A DNA stretch of 5,121 bases, from positions 1-5,121 of the forward strand of contig CAMLED010000067.1 of assembly GCA_946479115.1 (NCBI GenBank). The letters are read 5' to 3'. Every line of letters starts with the position of its first letter. Position 1 is the stretch's first letter. The DNA is from an uncultured Candidatus Saccharibacteria bacterium (GTDB lineage: Bacteria; Patescibacteria; Saccharimonadia; Saccharimonadales; UBA6022). The notes below the pieces were generated by a model. The model was not told the origin of the DNA. It did not search any database and was given only the letters and a program-made list of their open reading frames with translations. Below, piece by piece: positions 1-5,065 of this stretch. A program made the position numbers and the translations under genes.

Positions 1-2228
1 TCACCCTGACAGTTTTCACAGCGTCCACCCTTGACGTTAAAGCTAAAGCGTCCAGCTTTGTAGCCGCGGATGTTTGCCTCTGGAGTACCAGCAAATAGTT
101 CACGAATTGGCGTAAAGACACCAGTATAGGTGGCTGGGTTAGAGCGTGGTGTTCGGCCAATAGCAGACTGGTCAATAACAATTGCTTTATCGAGATGATT
201 AATACCCTCGATATTTTCATGGGCACCCGGCACTACATGCGAACGATGCAAACGAGCTGAAAGTTCTTTGGCCAGAATGTCGTTTACGAGTGTTGATTTA
301 CCACTACCGCTGACGCCGCTGACTACCGTCATAACACCAAGTGGGAATGATACATCAATGTCTTTGAGATTGTTTTCTTTGGCGCCACGAATAATTAGTT
401 CCCGGTCTTTCATAACTGGACGGCGCTTCTTTGGTACAGCAATCTTTTCAACACCAGACAGGTAACGTCCAGTCATACTGTCAGGATTATTTGCGACTTC
501 TTCTGGCGTACCGGCAGCAACAACATTGCCACCCGCCACACCTGCACCAGGACCAATATCAAGTAAGTAATCAGCGTGACGAATCGTGTCTTCATCATGT
601 TCAACAACAAGTACGGTATTGCCCAGGTCACGCAGGTGTTTTAGCGTCATGATCAAACGATCGTTATCTCGTTGGTGCAAGCCAATTGATGGCTCATCAA
701 GTACGTACAACACACCCTGCAGACCAGATCCGATTTGAGTCGCCAAGCGGATACGCTGTGCTTCACCGCCAGAAAGAGTGTTGGCGGCACGAGCAAGTTC
801 AAGGTAATTCAAACCGACGTTACTCATAAAGCCAAGACGTGAATTAATTTCCTTCATAATCTGACGAGCGATGAATAATTCTTGCTCGCTTAGTTTCAAG
901 GTGTTCGTAAACAGATCAAGTGCATCATCAACACCTAGATTACAAATATCCATAATACTCAAACCATGAACGGTGATTGCAAGGACGACCGGCTTTAGAC
1001 GCGCGCCCTGACACGCGTGACACTGACGTTCGCGCATAAAGCGCTCAATGTCTTTGCGCATAAATTCGCTATCAGTTTCTTTGTGGCGACGCTCTAGATT
1101 TGGAATCACACCTTCGTAAGCTGAATCATAGCTACGGCCAGCGCCGATCTGCACCCGGTACGTTTCACTGCCAGTACCGTACAGTACTTTTTGTAACGCC
1201 TCTTCACTTAGTTCGCGAACTGGAACATTCAAACTGAACTTATGACGGTCAGCCACAGCCGCGAGTCGCTTCATATACCACGCATCACTATTCACGCGGT
1301 TGTATGGACGGATCGCACCCTCAGAAATTGTCAGGTTTGGATTAAAAACGAGATCAGGATCGACTTCGAGGCGGCTACCTAGACCAGTACAGACAGGACA
1401 GGCACCTTGTGGAGCGTTAAAGCTAAACAAACGTGGTTCAAGTTCAGGAATATCCTCGTTTGGATGATCAATACAGGCGTAGCGCTGACTAAATGTCGTC
1501 ACTTCATCAGTATCGGCATTCATTAATTCAACAACACCTTCGCCGATTTCGAGTGCTTGCTCAACAGACTGTGTCACGCGGCCAGCCATGTCAGCACTCA
1601 TTGCAATACGGTCAACCACGATTTCAATATCGTGCTTATAACTTTTCTGCAAATCAGGGAATTCATCAAGCGCGTACACGACACCATCAACACGCGCCCT
1701 AGCAAAACCTAATCGGCGGTATTGTTCAGGTACATGAGCGAACTCACCTTTTTTACTTTTTACGATTGGCGCCAAGATAAGCAACTTGGTACCGTTTTCA
1801 ATTTTCATAATTTCATCAATAATCGCCTGTGGTGTCCGACGTGAAACTTCTTTGCCACATACAGGACAATGCGGCACACCGATACGCGCAAACAAGAGAC
1901 GTAGGTAATCATAGATTTCAGTGACAGTCGCAACCGTACTTCGCGGGTTGCGGCTGGTTGATTTTTGATCAATCGAAATAGCAGGACTTAAGCCATCAAT
2001 CGAGTCGACGTCTGGCTTGTCCATAATACCCAAAAACTGACGCGCATAACTTGAAAGACTTTCAACATAACGTCGTTGTCCTTCGGCATAAATCGTATCA
2101 AACGCGAGACTTGATTTACCACTTCCAGACAAACCAGTAATAACAACTAGCTTGTCGCGCGGAATCTCGACATCAATATTTTTGAGGTTGTGTTCACGTG
2201 CACCACTGACTTTGATAAACTCTGGCAT
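1..2228 (-). CDS. uvrA: UvrA, excinuclease ABC subunit A (partial, C-terminus beyond left edge)
   Basis: UvrA is the cytoplasmic damage-sensing ATPase of nucleotide excision repair; as a dimer it finds lesions and loads UvrB. The window holds codons 1-742 of a protein usually about 940 residues long. Visible by translation: Walker A of ATPase domain I (GLSGSGKSS, residues 32-40), the conserved [14 protein letters not shown] region near residues 85-100, a CPVC pair at 121/124, zinc-module cysteine pairs CPVC (277/280) and CHAC (403/406), signature LSGGEAQR (485-492), Walker B with D511/E512 in [11 protein letters not shown], Walker A of domain II (GVSGSGKST, 638-646), the [16 protein letters not shown] motif, and the first half of the second zinc finger ([10 protein letters not shown]737/C740) at the very edge. 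The missing part should hold the rest of that finger and the signature and Walker B of domain II. The frame is continuous from ATG to edge, so no frameshift. The ATG at 2228 is supported by homology beginning at residue 4 and by an extended -10 box 8 bases upstream. Confidence 0.98.
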   Translation of the reverse strand, partial: MPEFIKVSGAREHNLKNIDVEIPRDKLVVITGLSGSGKSSLAFDTIYAEGQRRYVESLSSYARQFLGIMDKPDVDSIDGLSPAISIDQKSTSRNPRSTVATVTEIYDYLRLLFARIGVPHCPVCGKEVSRRTPQAIIDEIMKIENGTKLLILAPIVKSKKGEFAHVPEQYRRLGFARARVDGVVYALDEFPDLQKSYKHDIEIVVDRIAMSADMAGRVTQSVEQALEIGEGVVELMNADTDEVTTFSQRYACIDHPNEDIPELEPRLFSFNAPQGACPVCTGLGSRLEVDPDLVFNPNLTISEGAIRPYNRVNSDAWYMKRLAAVADRHKFSLNVPVRELSEEALQKVLYGTGSETYRVQIGAGRSYDSAYEGVIPNLERRHKETDSEFMRKDIERFMRERQCHACQGARLKPVVLAITVHGLSIMDICNLGVDDALDLFTNTLKLSEQELFIARQIMKEINSRLGFMSNVGLNYLELARAANTLSGGEAQRIRLATQIGSGLQGVLYVLDEPSIGLHQRDNDRLIMTLKHLRDLGNTVLVVEHDEDTIRHADYLLDIGPGAGVAGGNVVAAGTPEEVANNPDSMTGRYLSGVEKIAVPKKRRPVMKDRELIIRGAKENNLKDIDVSFPLGVMTVVSGVSGSGKSTLVNDILAKELSARLHRSHVVPGAHENIEGINHLDKAIVIDQSAIGRTPRSNPATYTGVFTPIRELFAGTPEANIRGYKAGRFSFNVKGGRCENCQG

Positions 2229-2236
2229 AGCACCTT

Positions 2237-2245
2237 ATTATAGCA
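2237..2245 (-). promoter_or_regulatory. Extended -10 promoter of uvrA
   Basis: On the minus strand the sequence TGC-TATAAT is a perfect extended -10 element. Only 8 bases separate it from the uvrA ATG, so transcription should begin within about 0-2 bases of the start codon. No recognisable -35 hexamer lies 16-18 bases upstream, as expected for an extended -10 promoter. An AAGG that could be taken for a Shine-Dalgarno site lies between the -10 box and the ATG, and would not be in an mRNA starting at the usual distance. Confidence 0.7.
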
Positions 2246-2277
2246 TAAAATTTACTACATTTTCTAGTGGCCAGATA

Positions 2278-2335
2278 TGAAAGCACCTCTGTCGCTTTGC
2301 CATAAAATGACAAAATAACAGAGGTGATACTTTCA
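2278..2335. repeat. Long imperfect hairpin between the 41-residue gene and uvrA
   Basis: The arms are TGAAAG-CACCTCTGT (2278-2292) and ACAGAGGTG-ata-CTTTCA (2318-2335): 15 base pairs with a 3-base bulge. A further TTTG/CAAA pairing (2296-2299 with 2311-2314) follows across a symmetrical 3x3 internal loop, leaving an 11-base apical loop. No U-tract follows it on either strand, so it is not a canonical intrinsic terminator. On the minus strand the TGA stop of the upstream small gene is the first three bases of the stem. It may protect or process the 3' end of that mRNA, or lower read-through into uvrA; this is inference. Confidence 0.75.
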
Positions 2336-2458
2336 CATCATCGTACGCATCAGAGCTGCAAAACCAGCAAGCACCGAGACGACAACGGGCCATACAAACA
2401 GCAAATCACGCATGGAGCGTAACTGACTTTTCATGTCAGGGCTAATAAGCTGTGCCAT
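2333..2458 (-). CDS. Small single-span membrane protein (41 aa), function unknown
   Basis: I do not recognise this protein. It starts MAQLISPDMKSQLRSMRD and continues as one hydrophobic segment (about residues 19-37: LLFVWPVVVSVLAGFAALM) with a short RTMM tail, so it looks like a tiny single-pass inner-membrane protein with a charged N-terminal helix. The ATG at 2458 is chosen because AAAGG lies 7 bases upstream. A longer in-frame start at 2593 would add a poor N-terminus that runs through the leader hairpin and into the predicted promoter, and has less support. A TTGACA promoter lies about 100 bases upstream and a long hairpin begins at its stop codon, so it looks like its own transcription unit, upstream of and co-directional with uvrA (104 bases between). 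Being so short, it could still be a chance frame; conservation in relatives would decide. Confidence 0.5.
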   Translation of the reverse strand: MAQLISPDMKSQLRSMRDLLFVWPVVVSVLAGFAALMRTMM

Positions 2459-2500
2459 GACAAGACCTTTCTGGTTGAAGGGTGAAAGCAACAAGGCAAA

Positions 2501-2522
2501 AGGAGTATGCGTTACCACTCCT
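2501..2522 (-). other. Leader hairpin, possible weak attenuator
   Basis: AGGAGT (2501-2506) and ACTCCT (2517-2522) form a 6-bp stem with a 10-base loop in the predicted 5' leader of the 41-residue gene. On the minus strand the stem is followed by only a short U run, part of it inside the stem. It could be a weak attenuator or simply a leader hairpin. Confidence 0.25.
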
Positions 2523-2555
2523 CTGCACCACTGCAACTTTCGTCTTATAAAAGTC

Positions 2556-2584
2556 ACTTTACAACTAATAGCATCTACTGTCAA
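2556..2584 (-). promoter_or_regulatory. Sigma-70-type promoter for the 41-residue gene
   Basis: On the minus strand a perfect -35 TTGACA (2579-2584) is followed after exactly 17 bases by TAAAGT (2556-2561), four of six matches to TATAAT. Transcription would start near 2549, giving a leader of about 90 bases before the ATG at 2458. That leader holds a small hairpin (2501-2522) and the Shine-Dalgarno site. Confidence 0.6.
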
Positions 2585-2601
2585 TAGCATCACGCTTATC
2601 G

Positions 2602-2630
2602 TTGCATGGTTTTGACAGGACTGCTATATT
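2602..2630 (+). promoter_or_regulatory. Extended -10 promoter for the 96-residue membrane protein gene
   Basis: TGC-TATATT (2622-2630) is an extended -10 box, five of six to consensus. A weak TTGCAT (2602-2607) lies exactly 17 bases before it. A perfect TTGACA at 2612-2617 is too close to serve this -10 box. The start would be near 2637, leaving a leader of about 26 bases. With the minus promoter at 2556-2584 it forms a compact divergent control region. Confidence 0.55.
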
Positions 2631-2662
2631 CGTATTTGAATTATTACTGAAAAGAGGTGGAC

Positions 2663-2953
2663 ATGAAAAGAAACATTTTAATTATCGCAACGAGCATTAT
2701 TGTATTTTGTGCGATGGTTAAATTTGGCTTCTTTGACGCGCTACTTCTCTTCCTTCTCGTTGGCGCAATTCCAGGCACAGATATCAGCATTCCATCATCA
2801 ATCATGCTTCTTTCGACATCAACAATTGCCGTCTACATCATTGCAAAAATCACCACTCAACAAGCCTTTTACGCTCGTCTCGTTACTCGTCTTAAGAACC
2901 GCTATGCAGCCTATCGCAGCCGCTTACCAAAGCGACGCTATAGCGAAATCTAA
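2663..2953 (+). CDS. Small membrane protein with basic C-terminal tail (96 aa), function unknown
   Basis: I do not recognise the family. The protein is hydrophobic from residue 5 to about 61, with likely membrane segments near 5-19 (ILIIATSIIVFCAMV), 26-37 (LLLFLLVGAIP) and 46-61 (IMLLSTSTIAVYIIA). The last 35 residues (62-96) are strongly basic: ten Lys/Arg including LPKRR near the end. By the positive-inside rule the tail should be cytoplasmic, where it might touch nucleic acid or acidic lipid; that is inference. The ATG at 2663 is preferred over an in-frame GTG at 2657 because AGAGG sits 5 bases upstream of the ATG and overlaps the GTG. Its TAA (2951-2953) overlaps the convergent exoI stop by 4 bases. 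Promoter, Shine-Dalgarno site and protein-like composition together make it a probable real gene. Confidence 0.75.
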   Translation: MKRNILIIATSIIVFCAMVKFGFFDALLLFLLVGAIPGTDISIPSSIMLLSTSTIAVYIIAKITTQQAFYARLVTRLKNRYAAYRSRLPKRRYSEI

Positions 2954-4386
2954 GCTTCGCTATCCTGATCAGATAGGTCAGTTGGCATAATACTTTCTGC
3001 CCATAACTGCAGTTCCTGTAAGATGAACTGCTTATTCTCATCTTGTTCTGTTGTAGCCATTTTCTGAAGCGTACTCATAAAACCAGGAAGCTTACCGGTA
3101 ATGCGGTTTGCTCGCCACATTTCCCATGTGCGCGATTCATCCTGACTCAAGCTTTGCGGATAATTACGGGCTTTGTAATGAAGCAAGAGTGGGTCAAGTC
3201 GTTCATCGGTAAACTCTGGATGAAAATCGGCTAGCTGCCGGGCATCGGCATTGCGTACCGTTTCAATTCGCAGACGATCCCTATCCTGCACAAAACCATC
3301 ATACAGTTGCGCTTCTGGATCAGGTGATTTTTTAAACTCACTCTTTGATTCAAAGACGCTGCGCATATTCTCGGCAAACGCTGGCGTAGATAGCAAGATT
3401 GATTTATGTTTCTCAACTGTCGCCAGGTCAAGTTGAACCTTTTCCCAACCATCAGCCTGATTCAACACCCCAACGGGTGCTACAGCAGGAACTTTGTTGT
3501 ATTGCAGCTCCTTGACCGGAATCTTCATAAAGCCATCTTCCTGGCGCTCATCCCAAGTTGCATACAGCTTCTTTTTTAGTTCATCAGCTGACATAGCGAG
3601 AAACGGCGTTGGATCATAACGCAGGTCATACACCACGACGTTACCATTTTTACCAGAGGTAAGCGGGAACGCCACGGTTGCTTTGTTAAATTCTGCATCG
3701 TAGCGACCACTGACATAGACAAACGGCTGCTTCACATCAAGATTAATCAGTTGTTTAACTTCATTCTTGTCACGCATCTTGAGCAGGTACTCATATAACT
3801 GCGGCTGCTTTGTTTTAATCAAACCCGTCACCGCTATCAATGCTTCGACATCGCTCAGTGCATCGTGAGCTTTGAAATGATCAATGCCGTTTAGTTTTGT
3901 CAGCAGCTCAAGTTTATTCACTGCTTTGCCGTCAACAACCGGCCATTCGATTCCTTCAGGGCGAAGCGCACGGGTCATACGTGTCACATCCAGCAAATCC
4001 CAGCGTGAGCGGCCTTCTTTCCATGACCATTCATATGGATCATAAAAATTACGCCACAATAAATGACGCACAAATTCGTCATCAAAACGAACACTATTAA
4101 ACCCGGTGGCAATCGTATCAGGTGTAAAGATTTCTTCCATTAATAATTTTGCAAATTCAGCTTCGGTATATCCGTCAGCTTGTGTCTGTTGCGGAGTAAT
4201 GCCAGTCACCATCAATGCTTCAGGACTCGGCAATGTATCGTCGTTCAGCTTTACAAGCACATTGTATGGCTCGCCAATCGGCTGCAGGTCCATATCAGTA
4301 CGAATACCTGCAAATTGCATGATCCGGTCCTCACGAGCGTTCAAACCGCTTGTCTCTAAATCGTAAAAAAAGAATGTTTTAGCCAT
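2950..4386 (-). CDS. sbcB: Exonuclease I (3'-5' single-strand DNA exonuclease, SbcB/XonA family)
   Basis: A 478-residue protein, close to the 475 of E. coli ExoI and collinear with it. ExoI degrades single-stranded DNA from the 3' end in the cytoplasm and acts in recombination and mismatch repair. The DEDDh catalytic set is complete: D9 and E11 in FFFYDLETSG, D102 in FNSVRFDDE, H174 and D179 in KAHDALSDVEA, matching E. coli D15, E17, D108, H181 and D186. Other family landmarks are FYDPYEWSW (114-122), RWDLLDV (128-134) and ALRPEGIEWP (140-149). The exonuclease domain spans about 1-190, followed by the SH3-like region (about 195-350) and the C-terminal helical domain with LLLHYKARNYP. The ATG at 4386 is chosen because the ExoI homology starts there and a TGN-TATAAT promoter ends 7 bases upstream; a longer frame to 4500 runs through the terminator at 4420-4442. 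No Shine-Dalgarno site is visible. Confidence 0.97.
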   Translation of the reverse strand: MAKTFFFYDLETSGLNAREDRIMQFAGIRTDMDLQPIGEPYNVLVKLNDDTLPSPEALMVTGITPQQTQADGYTEAEFAKLLMEEIFTPDTIATGFNSVRFDDEFVRHLLWRNFYDPYEWSWKEGRSRWDLLDVTRMTRALRPEGIEWPVVDGKAVNKLELLTKLNGIDHFKAHDALSDVEALIAVTGLIKTKQPQLYEYLLKMRDKNEVKQLINLDVKQPFVYVSGRYDAEFNKATVAFPLTSGKNGNVVVYDLRYDPTPFLAMSADELKKKLYATWDERQEDGFMKIPVKELQYNKVPAVAPVGVLNQADGWEKVQLDLATVEKHKSILLSTPAFAENMRSVFESKSEFKKSPDPEAQLYDGFVQDRDRLRIETVRNADARQLADFHPEFTDERLDPLLLHYKARNYPQSLSQDESRTWEMWRANRITGKLPGFMSTLQKMATTEQDENKQFILQELQLWAESIMPTDLSDQDSEA

Positions 4387-4393
4387 TACCCGT

Positions 4394-4402
4394 ATTATAA
4401 CA
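4394..4402 (-). promoter_or_regulatory. Extended -10 promoter of the exonuclease I gene
   Basis: The minus strand reads TGT-TATAAT, a perfect extended -10 element. Seven bases separate it from the ATG at 4386, so transcription should start at or within one base of the start codon, giving a leaderless mRNA. No good -35 hexamer is present at normal spacing. Confidence 0.75.
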
Positions 4403-4419
4403 GTTATCTCTAGACAAAG

Positions 4420-4442
4420 AAAAAACGCACCAGGTGGTGCGT
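4420..4442 (-). terminator. Rho-independent terminator reading leftward
   Basis: On the minus strand ACGCACC-acct-GGTGCGT is a perfect 7-bp stem with a 4-base loop followed directly by TTTTT (4424-4420), then CTTT. No T-run exists on the plus side, so it is directional. It lies just upstream of the exoI promoter and implies a minus-strand transcript arriving from the right, although no convincing protein gene lies there. Confidence 0.85.
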
Positions 4443-4472
4443 AAGGATTGCGACAAGTTGGATAAATTGCGT

Positions 4473-4507
4473 GGGGAGAGTGAAGCCAAAATGACTTCAC
4501 TCTCCCC
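4473..4507. repeat. Perfect 13-bp hairpin
   Basis: GGGGAGAGTGAAG (4473-4485) and CTTCACTCTCCCC (4495-4507) form a perfect stem with a 9-base loop. It lies about 30 bases before the terminator on the minus strand and has no U-tract of its own on either side, so it is more likely a structural or stabilising element near the 3' end than a terminator. Confidence 0.85.
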
Positions 4508-4551
4508 TATTGAACAGCCGCCCGGCCAATATTCAGTTGTGGGGGTGAAGC

Positions 4552-4565
4552 ACTCCTTGCGGAGT
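4552..4565 (-). other. 5-bp hairpin with GNRA tetraloop
   Basis: On the minus strand ACTCC-GCAA-GGAGT is a 5-bp stem capped by GCAA, a GNRA tetraloop typical of structured RNAs. On the plus strand the loop would be TTGC, which is not a stable tetraloop class. This supports the minus strand as the transcribed one. The ACTCC arm is also complementary to the GGAGT of the Shine-Dalgarno-like sites at about 4685 and 4829. Confidence 0.55.
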
Positions 4566-4620
4566 TACTGTCTATAACGTTTCAATGAATTTCCTTTCCA
4601 TGCAGGCGATTTGACGGGAA

Positions 4621-4655
4621 GTGTCGGTGCTCACCCGACGGATGAGCGACAACAC
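4621..4655 (-). other. Bulged 11-bp stem-loop
   Basis: GTGTCG (4621-4626) pairs with CAACAC (4650-4655), and GCTCA (4629-4633) with TGAGC (4643-4647), separated by a 2x2 internal loop and closed by a 9-base loop. One position is C-A on the plus strand but a permitted G-U pair on the minus strand, so the structure fits a minus-strand RNA better. Small hairpins follow on the plus side at 4657-4667 (AGGT/ACCT) and 4669-4680 (AGATG/CATCT). Confidence 0.6.
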
Positions 4656-4678
4656 TAGGTAAAACCTGAGATGTGCAT
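4655..4678 (-). CDS. Possible 7-codon mini-ORF with strong Shine-Dalgarno site
   Basis: The minus strand has AAGGAG (4683-4688) 4 bases before ATG, followed by seven codons (MHISGFT) and TAG. It is too short to judge by composition. It could be a leader peptide or a chance motif in a structured RNA. Its start region closely resembles that of the 27-codon frame upstream. Confidence 0.2.
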   Translation of the reverse strand: MHISGFT

Positions 4679-4687
4679 CTGACTCCT

Positions 4688-4762
4688 TTTGGATCAACAA
4701 CTTTAATTAAGAAAATTTATTTTAAGGGTAAAACAATTATTAATTAATTTTTGTTGGCCAAA
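4688..4762. repeat. AT-rich long helix, about 19 bp with small bulges
   Basis: TTTGG (4688-4692), CAACAA (4695-4700) and TTAATTAA (4703-4710) are complementary, in order, to CCAAA (4758-4762), TTGTTG (4751-4756) and TTAATTAA (4740-4747), with 1-3 base mismatched joints. The enclosed 29-base loop is A/T rich. The three nested matches in register suggest a true helix in the middle of the region, although low-complexity AT sequence makes the innermost part easier to obtain by chance. Confidence 0.55.
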
Positions 4763-4823
4763 GCCTGGCGGGGCGCCCCAGCTGGCGCGATCCACTAGAC
4801 AAAGCCTGAATGATATTCCACAT
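4740..4823 (-). CDS. Possible 27-codon small ORF with Shine-Dalgarno site
   Basis: On the minus strand AAAGGAG (AAGGAG at 4827-4832) sits 3 bases before ATG at 4823, followed by 27 codons and TAA. The peptide starts MWNIIQALSSGSRQLGR, has two Trp, several basic residues and no membrane segment. I do not recognise it. It overlaps half of the AT-rich helix. It may be a leader peptide, a small basic protein or a chance frame; the Shine-Dalgarno spacing is rather short. Confidence 0.3.
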   Translation of the reverse strand: MWNIIQALSSGSRQLGRPARLWPTKIN

Positions 4824-4878
4824 TTACTCCTTTGGTGGTCCAGGACGCCGGCGAAGGTCAGAAGATTTTGGTGAAGGT

Positions 4879-4894
4879 AGCGGCAAAAGCCGCT
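4879..4894. repeat. Perfect 6-bp GC hairpin
   Basis: AGCGGC-aaaa-GCCGCT is a perfect stem with a 4-base loop (UUUU on the minus strand). It is one of a row of short GC hairpins in the right half of the structured region. Confidence 0.65.
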
Positions 4895-4940
4895 CGTGTC
4901 GGAGATGCTCTCGTCAACGAAATCACTTCCTTTCTTACTT

Positions 4941-4954
4941 GCGTCAGGTGACGC
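4941..4954. repeat. Perfect 5-bp hairpin with AGGT/ACCT loop
   Basis: GCGTC-AGGT-GACGC on the plus strand; the loop reads ACCT on the minus strand, the same loop as in the terminator hairpin at 4425-4442. Confidence 0.6.
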
Positions 4955-4968
4955 CCTATGAGTACCCG

Positions 4969-4985
4969 GGCGCGAGGTGTGCGCC
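4969..4985. repeat. 5-bp GC hairpin with GGTG/CACC loop
   Basis: GGCGC (4969-4973) and GCGCC (4981-4985) enclose gaggtgt, read ACACCTC on the minus strand. CCC at 4965-4967 and GGG at 4991-4993 can extend the structure across an internal loop. Confidence 0.6.
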
Positions 4986-5010
4986 ATCGTGGGATACAAA
5001 GGTGAATGCT

Positions 5011-5063
5011 GATTGTCACAGCTTACTGAGTACTAAACTAATACACAGAAAGCTGTGGCAATC
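5011..5063. repeat. 14-bp hairpin near the right end of the structured region
   Basis: GATTGTCACAGCTT (5011-5024) pairs with AAGCTGTGGCAATC (5050-5063), leaving a 25-base loop. One pair is U-G if the plus strand is transcribed and an A-C mismatch if the minus strand is. The hairpin is strong either way, but taken alone it favours a plus-strand RNA, against the other strand evidence in the region. Confidence 0.8.
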
Positions 5064-5065
5064 TG

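Noticed and set aside
268..652. Plus-strand frames over uvrA (268-465, 431-652, and 1493-1702)
   Set aside because: They are antisense to the well-supported uvrA frame and show no start signals.
2433..2615. A 60-codon plus-strand frame
   Set aside because: It lies over the minus-strand promoter and leader, has no Shine-Dalgarno site and an unconvincing composition.
2612..2617. Perfect TTGACA on the plus strand as -35 box
   Set aside because: The good -10 box TATATT begins only 7 bases later, and the hexamers at 15-17 bases are poor; the extended -10 model fits better.
2657..2662. GTG start at 2657 for the 96-residue protein
   Set aside because: It lies inside the Shine-Dalgarno sequence that serves the ATG at 2663.
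4387..4500. A 38-codon N-terminal extension of exonuclease I starting at 4500
   Set aside because: It runs through the 13-bp hairpin, the intrinsic terminator and the -10 box, has no homology to ExoI, and the family N-terminus starts at the ATG at 4386.
4759..4808. Direct repeat CAAAGCCTG at 4759-4767 and 4800-4808
   Set aside because: Nine bases twice in a small region is weak, and no further copy or structure depends on it.
4832..4951. A 39-codon plus-strand frame from TTG with a helical-looking stretch (KILVKVAAKAARVGDALVNE)
   Set aside because: The composition is attractive, but there is no ATG, no Shine-Dalgarno site and no promoter, and it overlaps the 4879-4894 and 4941-4954 hairpins. 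It would deserve another look if found conserved.
4703..4999. A 98-codon minus-strand frame
   Set aside because: Its composition is not protein-like, there is no good Shine-Dalgarno site, and it crosses several hairpins and the AT-rich helix.
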